64,000 nt of DNA from positions 13,927,501 through 13,991,500 of the forward strand of contig CM076949.1 in the NCBI GenBank assembly GCA_039566865.1. Direction: 5' to 3'. The DNA is from Aurelia coerulea. Lineage: Eukaryota > Cnidaria > Scyphozoa > Semaeostomeae > Ulmaridae. The translations under genes and the position numbers were made by a program. Shown in pieces: positions 1 to 12,404 of the stretch; position 1 is the stretch's first letter; the number at the start of each line of letters is the position of its first letter. Under the pieces are notes generated by a model that was given only the letters and a program-made list of their open reading frames with translations, was not told the DNA's origin and did not search any database.

Positions 1-129
1 CTCCACCAGACGTCATCTATGTACCTCCACCATAACCACGGTTTATCCTGCGCCTCAGCAAGTAGCTTTTCTTCTAGCGCTGCTAAGAAAAGGATCGCAT
101 ATGAAGGAGCGCATTTGGTACCAATTGCT

Positions 130-1833
130 GTACCTCTAAGCTGCTGAAAGAAATCGCCATTAAATTCGAAAAAGTTATTCGAAAAACACTTTTCAAAAAA
201 GGATCGAAAGATGATCCCAAAAACTATCGACCAATTTCTTTGCTTCCTCAACTCTCTAAAATTATTGAAAAAATAATTCATGGTCAAGTACAAAAGTACC
301 TTGATGATAAGAAAATATTGTACAGATACCAATCTGGCTTTCGTGCTCATCACTCAACAGATACCTGCTTATCTTACTTGAGTGATAAGATCCTTCAAGG
401 ATTTGAGACTGGAATGTTTACAGGCATGATTTTAATTGACCTTCAAAAAGCATTTGATACAATTGACCATAACATCTTTCTGGATAAATTGGCATGCCTT
501 GGCTTTAGCAAATCCGCCATTTTGTGGTTTAAATCTTACCTTCAGGACCGTTCTTTTGCCGTCAATATTGGCAAGGAATACTCAAATCTTGGTAGTCTGT
601 CATGTGGGGTCCCTCAGGGGTCAATTCTTGGCCCACTCATATTCCTTCTTTACGTGAATGACATGGCACGAGCTGTCGACTGCGACCTGCTTCTGTATGC
701 AGACGATTCTTGTTTAATTGTTAGAGACAAAAACATTGAACTAATAGAGAGCAATTTAAATAGAAATTTCAATTCCCTCTGTGATTGGTTTGTAGAAAAA
801 AAACTAAGCATTCATTTTGGAGAGGACAAAACCAAATCCATTCTCTTTGGACAAAAAAAAAGCAAGAACTTGAAAAGTTGGACATTAGGAGAGGTGACAT
901 AAGGATTAAACAACATTCAACAGTCACATATCTGGGATGTGTCCTAGATGAAAATCTCTCTGGGGAGTCGATGGCGACTAAGATGCTTGGAAAAATAAAT
1001 GGCCAGCCAAAATTCCTATACAGGAAACGATACTTCCTGGATAAATCCCTTCGCAGGTTGCTTTTAAATGCTCTTATTCAACCTCATTTTGATTATGCAT
1101 GCACTTCTTGGTATCCAGGGTTGAATAAGAGGCTGTCCAAACAAATTCAGACGGCACAAACAAATGCATTCATTTTTACCTCGATTTAAAAAACACAACA
1201 CATATTGGGGTCACAGAATTCAAGTCTATAGATTGGTTCCCTACAAAGAACAGGATGGATCAATGTGTCTGTGTCAACATAATGAAGTTTTTCAGAGAAA
1301 CTGCCCCAGCATACAGTGCTGAGATATTCTGTCCAGTCAACCAGGGCCGAACAACACGAAGGTCCAAGTTCAAATTGGATATTCCATTTCGCAAAACTAC
1401 TGCTGGACAAAAATGTCTATCTTATCTAGGGCCCAAAACATGGAATAGTCTTTCATCAGAGATTAAATCAACAAACAATATCGACACATTCAAACATAAG
1501 ATCAAAGAGAATTTTTTCCAAAACATACAAAAAGAGGAAGATGACATATATATCTTCTATTAAGACTTGTCATCATCTCTCCCGATCATGGTATGGTAAT
1601 TTTTTTCTTACGTTTTTCGTTGTATCAGCACCTCTGAGGGGACCATTATGGAATTAAGGTCATCTTTACCTTTTAATGCTATCCCTGCCACTGTAATTAG
1701 GGGTGTTTTTCCTTTACGTTTTTAACATTATTTATTGTATTGTATCTATTTTTATGTTATATAACTTGTAAATAATTGTAATTGTGGCAAAATGATACAT
1801 ACATACATACATACATACATACATACATACATA
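130..1833 (+). mobile_element. 5'-truncated LINE (family A), decayed reverse transcriptase
   Basis: This is the C-terminal half of a non-LTR retrotransposon ORF2. The RT begins near 190 with an NYRPIS motif, then shows DLQKAFDTIDH, GVPQGS (about 607-624) and the catalytic YADD at 696-707. Coding runs in one frame to about 860, where a run of nine A residues shifts it. It continues in a second frame to about 1,190 and a third frame to the stop at 1,563. The last segment has the WNSLSSEI-type C-terminus usual in these LINEs. The 3' end is a (CATA)n tail. No endonuclease precedes the RT, so the copy is 5'-truncated, as expected for target-primed insertion. A relative lies at 22,380-22,640. The CR1/L2-like placement is inference; the RT identity is certain. 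Confidence 0.9.
1795..1833. repeat. (CATA)n microsatellite forming the LINE-A 3' tail
   Basis: About ten near-perfect tetranucleotide copies directly follow the LINE 3'UTR. Short-repeat tails rather than poly(A) are common in CR1/L2-type elements. Confidence 0.9.
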
Positions 1834-2506
1834 GTATATTGCTGGTCTGGATCGGAACGTCTCTAAATTACCATGATAGTGCTTTATTGATGTTTGCGTA
1901 CAAAAGCAGGAAAATGCTTTGGATTTCACATATCGAAACAAAGATAAATGCTGTCTCGTGATGAACTGATGGATGTAAACAGGAATATGCTTCACTGCTT
2001 TTATATATTGATATTAATTTTTGATTATTGTAAAAATGTAATGAGGTTTTTGCCACGGTCCTCTGAAAAGCCGCCATTCTGAGCTAATGAGACCACCGCG
2101 TATGAAAAATTCAAAATGAAATGAATGAATGAAAAAGATATCCTCCGACCAATGTTCATTTTCATGTTTACCTGCAAATTCCGAAGTACAACTTTATTTT
2201 GAGTAAAAATCAGCTGAGTCAACTTCATGTTCAGTTACAAGCTATTTTGTGAAAATCCTTTTTCAATCCGTCGAAGCAGACCAAAGATCCTAAGTCAAAT
2301 ATACTAGCAATAAGCTAAAAAAAATACCTGAAAGAATGTCTAACCAGGCGTATCAAAGCGACAAGACCAAGCCTTTTATCTGCACGACAATCTTCTTTAG
2401 CATAGTTCAGACTGAACTATGTGATTCATTTTAAGCAAATCAAGGACTTTTGGATTTGTTTTGAAGGATTCTGCAACAGAGCATGTTTATAGAAGCTTCA
2501 CAACTA
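1834..2506. other. No gene recognised
   Basis: AT-rich sequence with only short, overlapping open frames of unlikely composition. I see no splice-bounded exon, RNA gene or repeat terminus. It ends at the CCGGGTGAGCC terminus of repeat R1. Confidence 0.6.
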
Positions 2507-2682
2507 CCGGGTGAGCCAGAAAAAAGTTCCCACTTTTGAAAATTCATAGCACCAAGAATACTTTGCAGATTTGAATGATTCAAATCCTAGTTAAAAGCCG
2601 AAAGATCGAAATATTTTTGTGATTTTTCTCGCCGTCTTACCAGCACTAGAAGTATAGGTAAATTCAACTTTATAAACATTTC

Positions 2683-2684
<2 letters not shown>

Positions 2685-2717
<33 letters not shown>
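2685..2717. repeat. (AAT)n microsatellite, LINE 3' tail
   Basis: Eleven AAT units form the 3' tail of the minus-strand LINE and mark its exact insertion boundary. Confidence 0.9.
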
Positions 2718-4105
2718 TCATTTATTTACAGTTGGTGAAATGTCTAGTTAATACAAACTAATAAAAACCAACTATCTAATTACAAACCCTATTTACAAAT
2801 GTTGCATCGGCATTGTTCTCCCTTCCAATTTTTGATCATTGTTTTAAACTGTTTTGTATTTTGTGCGGATTTTATGTTGTCTGACAAAGTGTTCCAAAGT
2901 ATACTACCTCTGAACGATAGGGAATTTTGTCCATATGACGATGTCTTAACTTTTGGCACCTGGAGTAGATTCTTTATTCTTAGGTCATATGTGATTTCTT
3001 TCGTTGCGAAAAACTCTGACAAAATAGAAGGACTAATGAAATTGGTGCATTCGTATAATTCGACCATTAGCTTTTGCAGATTGCTACAATGGATCGTTAT
3101 CTCTTCCGACCTTGCCAGTAGTTCTTCAAAGGTAGATGTATAATCGCCATGGAGAACTCTCAAGGCACGCTTATGTAGCCGGTTTATTCTGTTGTTAGTT
3201 GTTTTACCACAAAACATCCATACTAGTGGACAATAGTTAAAGGCTGACTATATGAAAGTTTTGTATAGTATGTTTGCTTTATCCTTTTGTAGAAACCCAG
3301 CAATACGAGAGAACGCCTTTACTTTTTGACTTGCCTTTTTGCAAATACCTTCAACATGAATATGAAACTGTAGCTTTGAGTCAATCGTTATTCCAAGGAG
3401 TTTAACCTCATCGGTTGTCTTGATAGGTTGACCATTTATTTCAAGGCTCACTTTTTGACCCTTTTCAAGACCCATGAAAATAACCTGAAACTTGTCTGGG
3501 TTAGCTACCATTCGGTTGTCCTTGAACATTTTAAGGCATTATTTATGTCTCCTTTGAGGGATCTCAAAATGTTATCTATGCTATCTTCACATGAGTAGAT
3601 AGTGTTGTCATCGGCAAAGTTGCAAACTTGTGAGTTCTCGACCGCGTATATGAAATCATTAATAAATAGATTGAACAGTAAAGGTCCAAGAACTGAACCC
3701 TGTGGAACACCAGATTTTACTTGTTGCCAGTTACTGTAGGTACCATTTATCTTCACTCTTTGTAGCCTGTTTGTGAGGTAACTATGCAGTAAATTCAAAC
3801 TATCTAAACTGAAGCCATATGCCTCAAGTTTCGCTAACAGCAGGTCATGAGGGATGCAGTCATAAGCTTTAGAAAGGTCCATTAGAACCATCCCAACCTT
3901 GCCTGACTTGTCAAGTGTTCTACGGCATTGCTCAATAACTCGAAATAGAGCATCTTGGGAACTGTAGCCTTCTCTGAAGCCACATAGGAGCTCAGACAAT
4001 TTTGGCTGAATGAACGGCATGATTTGTTTCGACAGCAACCTCTCAAAAACTTTGGATGTTGCTGATAAAACACTTATCGGTCGAAAATTCTTTTTCGTTG
4101 TTGTT
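2685..4105 (-). mobile_element. 5'-truncated CR1/jockey-like LINE (family II) inserted in R1
   Basis: Read on the minus strand, the RT starts at a KNFRPISVL motif near 4,090. It continues through [39 protein letters not shown] and the catalytic FADD (3,607-3,618). A frame change near 3,530 leads into a VKLLGITIDSKL block. After another break comes a C-terminal domain ending with a CxCxxC-like motif near 2,790. The 3' end is a (ATT)n tail (AAT on the plus strand, 2,685-2,717). Comparison with the uninterrupted repeat at 8,499-9,147 shows exactly what was interrupted. A short target duplication (TTTCAT / TTCTCAT) flanks the insert. The element is dead and 5'-truncated. Confidence 0.92.
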
Positions 4106-4608
4106 TCTCATGGTTACAGAATGACTGAAAAAGGGCCTAAAACATTGATCAAATCATTAATACTCTCCTCAAGCAGAACAATACGCAATGGGCATTTCAC
4201 CTCTCTCATGTGCTATAATACATTGATTTTCAAGCAAACACTAAAGATTTTAAATCTCATGGCAGGATAGGAGAATTTTGTTTTTATCCAATCAGTGAAT
4301 TTGTTATGATCCGCCTTGGCCAATCAGATCGCTAGAAATAACAATGGAAAGTGTGGGGGTCAGCGTTTTTCTTCAAAAGTAAACAAACGGAGCTGTGGGA
4401 AAATGCCCAAAACCACTATCCCTTCGAAGGACGTGATGCAGTCCTTTTTCAGCGAATTTGATGGGGTTTCGAACTTTTTTGTGATGAACAGGACTTTTTC
4501 TTGAATCTTACCAGATATATTTTTGATATCTGCAGCGGTTCGCCCAAAATCAAAGCTGCGAAGCGGGGGTTTCCCTGACGGCTTACTACGCCTCATGACA
4601 CACAATGC

Positions 4609-6446
4609 ATTCAAACGAACGAAGAGTAAAAGGCCAAAGATGATGCTCAATCCTCTCACCAACGCAAAAAGCAGTCTTCAAATTATTGCTTAGATTATAC
4701 AATATCATCGGAGATTCTTTTTTGTGGCATATTGTCCTAAGATGGATTATTTGTTCAGGTGCAGTGGTGCTGCCACCTGCCAAGGCATCGTTTGACTTCT
4801 TGCCAGAAAGGGCCTAAATCATTCAGCAGGGGAAACGGACTTCAAATCGAATGATTCAGAATTTGATTTGCCACAGAACGAAGTTAAAGACAGATTTTTC
4901 AATATAGATGAGAGTCAGGCATGTTTTGTGGTTATTTCTAGGAGTTAATATCACTTAGATCACTTCCCTCGACGTCGAACATGGACCACGAAGCGCTGGG
5001 TCAGGCGACAAATTTTGGCGGGAAAACTGAATGACGACAGAATGTTTATTTTTGGAGGGAGGAAAATAGCATTTTGACGAGATTTGTGAATGTAAAGCTG
5101 CTGAAAATTTCAATACGTGCGGAAATGAACACCACGAAGAACAAACAGACTTCCGACGATCTTTACATTAAAAGTTCAACAGCCCATTATTTGCATTTGG
5201 TGCTCACAAACATGCAGAGGCAAAGCAGAATTTATGCAACACCTTCAAAATCATGAATCAAGAGGTAAATTGCTCCTAATTTTGTGATTTTGTCATACAG
5301 TATTTGCAATTTCTTTTGCACTTGCACAGAGCAGGCATTAATTTTTAACAAGGGTTAGGAGGAGGCAGCAAATGAAGGAGGGGCTCTGAAACTTTTTTAG
5401 AGTAAATTTGTTGGGGTCTTGTCGAAAGTTTTATGCAAATTGTGCTGAAGTCTGAAGATGAAATGCCAAATATTTCAATATTTTCAAAATATTTAAATTT
5501 TGTACATTTTTAGGTTCTGAAAATTTTGAGGAAAAATTAGATAGTGTCCGAGGTTTTACATGCTTATGCCAGGATGGAAAGGTTTTTTGCACAAATTTGA
5601 AATACTGTATGCTTCTATCAGTTATTAGCAATGACCAGGCCTGTAGGAAGCAGGGGCAGGGGGGCTGAAGACCCCCCAATGATTTTGAAAACAAAGATGC
5701 TGTCACAAGCATTAACTATATGTATTGTTCTCCATTGTTTTAAGAACAGTTCCCCCAAATCCGAAAACTTTTCTACCGCCCTGGTAACAGGGGTCGATCC
5801 AGCTCGAAATTGAAGGGGGGTCAATGCAAAGAGGACACCAAAAATATAACAGAAAGTGAGTTTGAAGGCGTGCAAAAATTGTTGGATGCTTTTGAAAGAA
5901 AATTCTTTGATTTACTATCAAATATCACCTTGATTTATACGTTTCCACCATATTTAAATCAAAACAGTTAGAAAATTGTGCATTTGAGTCAGGACGAGGG
6001 GCGCTTTCTCACCAAAAAGGGGTGCCAAGCTGAACTTTTATCATGAAGGGGGCAGTTGCCCCCACTTGCCCCCTAAATCTGCCACTGCCTGGTAAAGACA
6101 GCTTCCAGAGACCCAAGAATAACCTCACTGCAAATTGCTATATTAGAAATAACAAAATTCTCATCTGGAGCAGTCTTCCCAATCTTTACTGTCTGCTTTA
6201 TGGTAAATACATTTGGAAACAAACCAGTTCTATAGGTTTTACTCTCTGATTTGGATCTTTCTATGAAAAAGTACTGAAGTTAGGAGGTGAACCTCTGTAA
6301 GCCAACAATGTAATTGATGAAGCCCAGGAGCTGGCAAAATTACATTCAACAACAGAATTTGAGACAGAAAGTTTCAAAGTCATTGCTTCAAGGAGGAAAA
6401 CACATTATCACATTTGAATAATCATTCTGCACTGATTTACCACTTA
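4609..6446. other. No gene recognised; G/C-run-rich repeat debris
   Basis: No conserved exon or RNA gene is visible. Between about 5,640 and 6,090 there are several G- and C-runs (for example around 5,655-5,680, 5,814-5,820 and 6,050-6,075) in phrases that look like old repeat fragments. I could not pair them into a defined element. Short open frames on both strands overlap each other and have no recognisable domain. Confidence 0.5.
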
Positions 6447-6955
6447 GACTACCCTCGCATGAGAAAACTCAGACCGATTTGAGTTTCAGATCGGTTTGAA
6501 GTTTGGTTGTGTCTGCTAATTTGCCCGGCTCCTCACATGAACATTCTAAGATCGGTTTGAGTTCAGCTCACTAGCTCTGCACATGCGCATTTCACAAAAA
6601 TGTTCCTGAATACAAACAATGCGTGCGTTCCCCTGTCAATCAGAAAAATTATGATTGCATTGTTGAAGATTTATCTTGATTGTTTTGATTGCCAAAAGAA
6701 CACAAGGAATCCCACTCACACCTGCTCTAAAAATTCATTTCGCCCTGAAATAAAAAAGTTTCTGCTCACATGAAAATTTCAGGTTGACCTGAAAACTGAG
6801 ACTGACCTGAGAAACCGAAATGATTTTCAGGTCGACCTGAGTTTCATTTTGCCTGTGTCATGTGAGCACTCCAAGGGCTTTGACCGCAAGCCGAAATGAG
6901 TTTCAAACCGATCTGAAACTCAGACCGGTCTGAGTTTGCTCATGTGAGGGTAGTC
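6447..6955. mobile_element. PIF/Harbinger-like MITE, 3-bp TTA target duplication
   Basis: A 509-bp non-autonomous DNA element. The ends are inverted copies of GACTACCCTC continuing for about 60 bp of imperfect terminal inverted repeat rich in GATCGGTTTGA-type words. The element is flanked on both sides by TTA (6,444-6,446 and 6,956-6,958). A 3-bp TTA/TAA duplication is typical of PIF/Harbinger elements; the superfamily call is inferred from that alone. The interior has further nested inverted repeats, including a perfect 12-bp palindrome CAGGTCGACCTG at 6,828-6,839. No transposase frame is present. Confidence 0.8.
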
Positions 6956-6958
6956 TTA

Positions 6959-8498
6959 CATTCTTCTAATGTAGTTGATTCAAGACCAGGCTGGCCTAGC
7001 AGGGCTGAAATACATGCACCTTACAAAATGGTCTTGAAATTATGGTGCTAAATCTACCTGCATTTATTAGAGCTTGCGTTAGAATCCTCGATTTAATCAC
7101 TCAACTAAAAGAGCTAAGAAAACTTTTGCACCCTTCATGCACTTTGGGACAAATTGCAAATTGAATTTCAAAATATGACAAAGGTTCCTATCATTTTCAG
7201 TGTGATCTGATTTCTGTTAAAACTGTTTGTTGCTGTAATATCTCACTGAAGGTACTTGGAATCTTTTTTACAACAAAAAACAAATCACTGTCAAATTTTT
7301 TAGCATCAAGATTAAGAAACTTGCAAGAAGCTTTTGGTTGGACAAAGTTTCTATACAACAACATGAATCCTCTTGTAATTATTCTGTCCCATCATGAAAC
7401 TAAACAAACATAAATAGCTTGATGTACATTATATTTCCAGGGCTTTCATATTGATAAAAGACTAGGGTCTACAGGGTTGTGGGTAGGTTGTGGTAAAATT
7501 GTTTGTGTTATTTCTGAGAAACAGTAGACCCTGAACTTCCTCATCAATACCGAGCAGGACCGAATATCAGTATAATGCTCAGAGTACAAATAATAATGAT
7601 AATACTAATGATAATAATAATAAGTGCCAGAGATGCCACTGATCAATGGTTAGCTTGTTTTGTAAATTTGCATATCAAATCAGTTCAGAATGTGTTTGGC
7701 ATCAACAAGACCAATTAAAAAGGGCTGACAATGAAAAGGGATGGGGGCATTGTAGGAATGAATTGGTCAGTAGCATCTATGAATTAATATAGGTGCAAAT
7801 TAAAAGACAAACAACAAAGATCTAAAATATATTCAAAGGCAATCCTTTGACTTGTCTATGAATGTTGTGTGCATTTAGATTAACAACGTTTATATTCTTC
7901 ATTTCGATTTCTTGCTGAAATTTTACTCCTGTAGATAGGCCAAAACTCTCAAAATTTAACCAGGCTGGGTGGCTGACTGCATTTAAAATGCTAAGAAACT
8001 GTGTCATTGCGACAAGAATGACCACAGGAGCACTGTTCAAGATCAAGAACGAATCCAACATGGCGCCATTCTCGTGGATGTGGCCATTCCTGCCATTACC
8101 ATGTCATGTAAAATGGATCATACCAAACAGCAAATGTGTCCCATATGTGATCAACTTCTGTAGAGGCAAATGGATATTCTTGTGAAGAAATCGAATGAAG
8201 CATAGCTAAGGATGGATGCGATTCTGTTTCAGGTGAATGCGACTGCTATACTGCTAGGCCTAGTCTATGCATGAAGCCATGAGACCAAGGAACAGCGGAA
8301 GGCAATCGGTAAATTTGAAGATGAACCAAACCCAAACAGTGATAACGATAAATCTGTAGCAGGCTCGTTGAGACGTCTTCCTAAAACAGATCATCAGCTC
8401 CAACAGAATAGGTATCTGATCCGAGATGTCCCAATTTGCTTTCATTCTTCATCTGACAACTGCATTTTCGTGCCGTCGGTTGCCCTGTTCACTTTGCT
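6959..8498. other. No gene recognised
   Basis: AT-rich, with an interrupted AAT/GAT microsatellite near 7,588-7,622. A plus-strand frame around 7,990-8,185 and its minus-strand counterpart give no recognisable domain. One frame holds a CPxC word (MCPICD) near 8,133 but stops three codons later. I found no convincing exon. Confidence 0.5.
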
Positions 8499-9147
8499 TT
8501 GTGTGTCATGAGGCGTAGTAAGCCGTTAGGGAAACCCCCGCTTCGCTGCTTTGATTTTGGGCGAACCGCTGCAGATATCAAAAATATATCTGGCAAGATT
8601 CAAGAAAAAGTCCTGTTCATCACAAAAAAGTTCGAAACCCCATCAAATTCGCTGAAAAAGGACTGCATCACGTCCTTCGAAAGGATAGTGGTTTTGGGCA
8701 TTTTCCCACAGCTCCGTTTGTTTACTTTTGAAGAAAAACGCTGACGCCCGCACTTTCCATTGTTATTTCTAGCGATCTGATTGGCCAAGGCGGATCATAA
8801 CAAATTCGCTGATTGGATAAAAACAAAATTCTCCTATCCTTCTCATGGCAATAAATTTGCACAGGATATCTCTCACACATAAGAAAATGCATTTTCTTTA
8901 TTGCTCTGTGTAAGGAGTGCCTTATGATTTGATCAATGTTTTAGGCCCTTTTTTAGTCATTTTGCAACTATGAAATTTTTGTAAAGTTGAATTTACCTGC
9001 ATTTCTAGGGCTCGCAAGACAGCGAGAAAAATCAAAAAACTACTTTGATCTTTCGGCTTTTAATTAGAATTTGAATCATTTAAATCTGTGAAGTACTCTT
9101 GATGCTATGAATTTTCAAAAGTGGGAACTTTTTTATGGCTCACCCGG
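8499..9147 (+). repeat. Repeat R1, copy 2 (uninterrupted)
   Basis: Reverse-complement partner of the split copy at 2,507-4,608 and a natural empty site for the LINE inserted there. It ends GGCTCACCCGG followed by TA (9,148-9,149). It contains an 81-codon open frame shared with copy 1. Because most coding differences between the copies change the amino acid, I treat the frame as non-coding repeat sequence. Similarity stops abruptly near 8,499, where the flanks of the two copies differ. Confidence 0.8.
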
Positions 9148-9149
9148 TA

Positions 9150-9479
9150 TGTGACTGATTTTGACACAGGACAGTGTTATCGAATTTGACATCTCTAATG
9201 AGGACCTTGTGATGAAGACCTTTCTAATGAGTTGAACAGAAATGTACTCGAATTAACTTTACGCTTCATCCACGAAACTGGTCGGTTTGATTAAGATCTA
9301 TTGAGAATTTAGCCATGCTCTAAGCAATCACCAAGTCCCGTACCGTTAGTGTTCTTTTCCTCGTAAATTCTGTTTCACATCAGATGGAGGCATTTTACTT
9401 GCCTAAATTTACACCAAATGAGTTGCACTCGTTGCATCTACAAATTCATCGCAACACTGACCTGACATCTGGAGTGAAA
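9150..9479. other. No gene recognised
   Basis: Plain AT-rich sequence between repeat R1 and a retroposon tail. No supported feature. Confidence 0.5.
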
Positions 9480-9702
9480 CTGAATCCAGTATAGTATCCT
9501 TTAATTTATAAATTGCTCGTAGTGTGATTGTATACGGTTTAACGTTTCATGTTTTTAGATATTCGCCATGGGGTAGTCGTAGTCTTTTGCTCCCCATGGT
9601 ATCGTACTTGTAGTGTCGAATAGTAATTAGAATTAGGTATAGTAAAATGTAAAGTATCTTGTAAAATTTAATATTTGAATAAAAAAAAAATATAAAAAAA
9701 TG
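9480..9702 (+). mobile_element. LINE 3'-end insertion with 3'UTR hairpin and poly(A)
   Basis: The sequence resembles the 3' half of the insertion at 11,457-11,730. Both carry a GGGGTAGTC...CTTTTGCTCC segment, a T/A-rich GTATAGT...GTAAAGTA stretch, then poly(A). In this copy the segment forms a clean hairpin: CCATGGGG at 9,566-9,573 pairs with CCCCATGG at 9,592-9,599 (8-bp stem, 18-nt loop). It is best read as the 3'UTR of a 5'-truncated LINE. The left boundary is uncertain and no target duplication could be assigned. Confidence 0.6.
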
Positions 9703-12404
9703 GTCTTGTTGTTACGGTTCTAAAATCACACATCCCTCGTCTTAAACTCAAGGTGAGAAAATATCGTAGCTATAAAAATATCGAGCCAGTTAAGTTTCTT
9801 GCATATGTTTGCAGAACTAATTTTGATGCCTTGGAGGACCCCAATGATTGTTATGATAATCTTACCAACAGTTTCCGAAATCTAGTGGACAAACACGTTC
9901 CAAACTTGCGCGGGAAAATAGTGCACCTTTTGTGACTCGTGAACTAAAAAAGGCAATTTATACCAGAACTAGGTTGAAAAATAGACTCAACAAATATCCT
10001 ACAAATTGAAACAAAAGAAACTATAAAAAGCAGCGCAAAAAATGCGTTTCTTTACGAAAGAAAGCAATCAAACAACATTTCAAAAAAGCAATTGCAGGTG
10101 GTTTAAATTCTAATCAAGATTTTTGGAATCTGGTTGAACATTTTCTTTCAAATAAAGGAGGCTTGGTTGGTGAGATATTTTCTTGGTTAATAACAACAAA
10201 TTTTAACAAATGACTATGAACTGACTGAAATTTTCAATAATCATTACATTGATATAGTCGAGAAAACAAGCGGACAGAAACCTTGTAACATTGCTTACAC
10301 AGTTGAAACTGATGATGATCGACGACTGGTTAGGCTTATTCTCGAGAAGTATAAAGATGACCCCAGTGTTCTTGCCATAAGGGAATGTAGTGATATCTCA
10401 AATTCTTTCTCATTTCATGCAGTGCAACATCAGGAAGTCTGGGCTCTACTTAGATCATTGGACGGAAAAAAATTTACCGGTGAAGATCAAATTCCACCAA
10501 AACTAGTACAATTGGCTGCAAATGAGCTTAGCCCCCTAACCTTCGCCATAAATAGCTGTTTAAAAAACCATAGATTTCCAGATAAAGGAAAGCGCGCGGC
10601 AGATCGCCCTTTGAATAAAGGTGACACAAATCGTACAGTTGAGAAAAATGTTCGTCCAGTCAGTGTTTTAAGTACATTCTCTAAGATCTATGAAAAAATT
10701 ATGAAACAGCGATTAGTTCTATATCTTGATACTACGCTCTTGGTTTTCATAGGTGCCTATAGAAAAGCATACAATACGCCACACATTTTAATAAGACTCC
10801 TTGAAGATTGGAAGACTAAACTCGACAATAATTATACTATTGTAGGTGCTGTACTAAGGGATTTGTCAAAAGCATTTGATTGCATCCCACACGATCTGCT
10901 GATTGCAAAGTCAAATGCGTATGGTATAGGTGAAAATGCCTTGGTACTGATCTATTCATATCTTAAACGGCGTGAGCAATCCGCGAGGATAAACAATACA
11001 TACAGTTCCTTCCAAACAATTTAAAACCTGGGTCCCCCAAGGCTTGGTGTTAGGCCGTATTCTTTTTAATGTATAGATAAATGATCTTTTTTTCTTTATT
11101 AAACAGGCAACATTACATAATTATGCTGACGACAACACGCTTGCTTGTTTCTCTAGGACTCTACCAGACCTGGCGCGAGCCTAGAGGAAGAAGCAGGCGT
11201 CGCAGTAGACTGGTTAAAGGAAAAACATATGATTGCGAATCCATCAAAGTTTCATGCACTTTTAGTTAAAAAAGCTCAGACGAATACCAGTGGCGAGAAA
11301 ATGAGCATCCAAGGAAAGACTATTGAATCTGAAGATTCATTTAAGCTTCTCGGAACTCAGCTAGACTATAAACTAAACTTTGATCCACAGATTTCTGAAC
11401 TTTGTAGAAAAGCCGCAACTCAACTTAATGTTTCAAAGAGGCTAAGATCTTATATTCGAATTACCCATCCGAACACTTAAATTTTGTTTCGATCGCAGAC
11501 ATTTCCCGTGGCATGTAATTTGAGACAGACTTTAGCTTTAGTTTTAGACTTTAGTTTTAATCTTTAGTTTTAATATCTATGTCAAAATGGCTTCGGGGTA
11601 GTCATTGCCTTTTGCTCCTCGGGGTGTCGTTCCAGTAGTATTGTATAGTTGTATAGTAATTTTGTAAAGTAGTGTAGCCTGTAAACCTATATTGTAATTT
11701 TTAAATGAATTAAAAAAAAAAAAAAAAAAAGATCTTATATTGGTTTCGAAGAGAGAAAAGTCCTTGTTCAGAGCTTTCTTTATTCAAATTTCAATTACTA
11801 TCCTTTAGTGTGGCATTTCTGTTCAGCAAAATCCATGCATAAGATCGAAAAGATACAAGTACATGCACTTAAATTTCTTTATAATGATCGTATCAGTTCG
11901 TATAATGTTCTTCTACTGGAGTCGAAACGATATACGATGCATGTCTCCCGACTTAGATCTCTATCTTTGAAAATTTTTAAAACTTTGAATGCTCTGAATC
12001 CATCTTTCATGAAAAATATTTTTCAACTTAGAACCTCAAACTATTCATCGTGAAATCCTAATAATCTTACTCATTATTAGGCCAAATCAGGTTACCTTCG
12101 GCACAAACAGCCTCAAGTTCTTAGGACCACAGATTTGGAACTGCTTACCAGAGGAGCTAAAATCAGCGGACAACCTTAATACTTTTAAAAGCTTAATCTC
12201 TCAATGGGATGGCCCCATGTGCAACTGTGATGCCTGTCGTTTTACTGTAAATATTGTATAAATCATGTGTAAAAAAATTATTTCTTTATTTGATTAATTA
12301 CTGTATCCATCGATTTTGATTAGTTTACTTGTACATTTGTATATAGTAGACTAGATTATTATCTATAATCGATGTAAAATAAATTTACAACAACAACAAC
12401 AGAT
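9703..12404 (+). mobile_element. Family II LINE: endonuclease end, linker and RT, decayed
   Basis: The copy starts at the very end of the endonuclease (HGLVVTVLK) and runs through the linker (KYRSYKN, RTRLKNRLNK, KKAIKQHF). The RT domain follows from about 10,422: [27 protein letters not shown], a frame-broken GVPQGLVLGP block near 11,035, and an intact YADD-type motif near 11,122. A separate 274-bp retroposon interrupts the coding sequence at 11,457-11,730. The RT/C-terminal part resumes afterwards and ends in a CNCDAC-like motif near 12,220-12,240. The tail is (CAA)n at about 12,388-12,401. Several frameshifts and stops make it a pseudogene. Confidence 0.9.
11457..11730 (+). mobile_element. 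274-bp poly(A) retroposon with 13-bp target duplication
   Basis: Inserted in the LINE above. The target AAGATCTTATATT occurs at 11,444-11,456 and again at about 11,729-11,741 after a run of about 19 A residues. The first ~65 bp read as an open C-terminus (PIRTLKFCFDRRHFPWHVI, then stop), and the rest is 3'UTR related to 9,480-9,702. It is therefore probably a severely 5'-truncated LINE rather than a SINE. The long, perfect duplication indicates a fairly recent event, later than the host LINE. Confidence 0.85.

Larger units (their letters stand above)
2507..4608 (-). repeat. Repeat R1, copy 1, split by a LINE
   Basis: Segments 2,507-2,684 and about 4,105-4,608 together match, in reverse complement, the continuous block 8,499-9,147. 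The outer end is TA followed by CCGGGTGAGCC, resembling a mariner-type terminus next to a TA dinucleotide. No matching opposite terminus was found, so the full element is undefined. About 4,259-4,608 is nearly identical to copy 2 (roughly eight differences in 350 bp), whereas 4,150-4,258 and the outer 2,507-2,684 part are clearly more diverged. The 81-codon frame in the near-identical block has mostly amino-acid-changing differences between copies, so it is probably not under coding constraint. Confidence 0.8.

Noticed and set aside
7988..8185. Short plus-strand frame with a CPxC word (MCPICD), reminiscent of an anoctamin exon
   Set aside because: The frame stops three codons after the motif and the flanking residues do not match the family.
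8499..8744. 81-codon open frame conserved in both R1 copies, candidate small gene
   Set aside because: The blocks are nearly identical as DNA, and three of about four coding differences change the amino acid, so there is no sign of protein-level selection.
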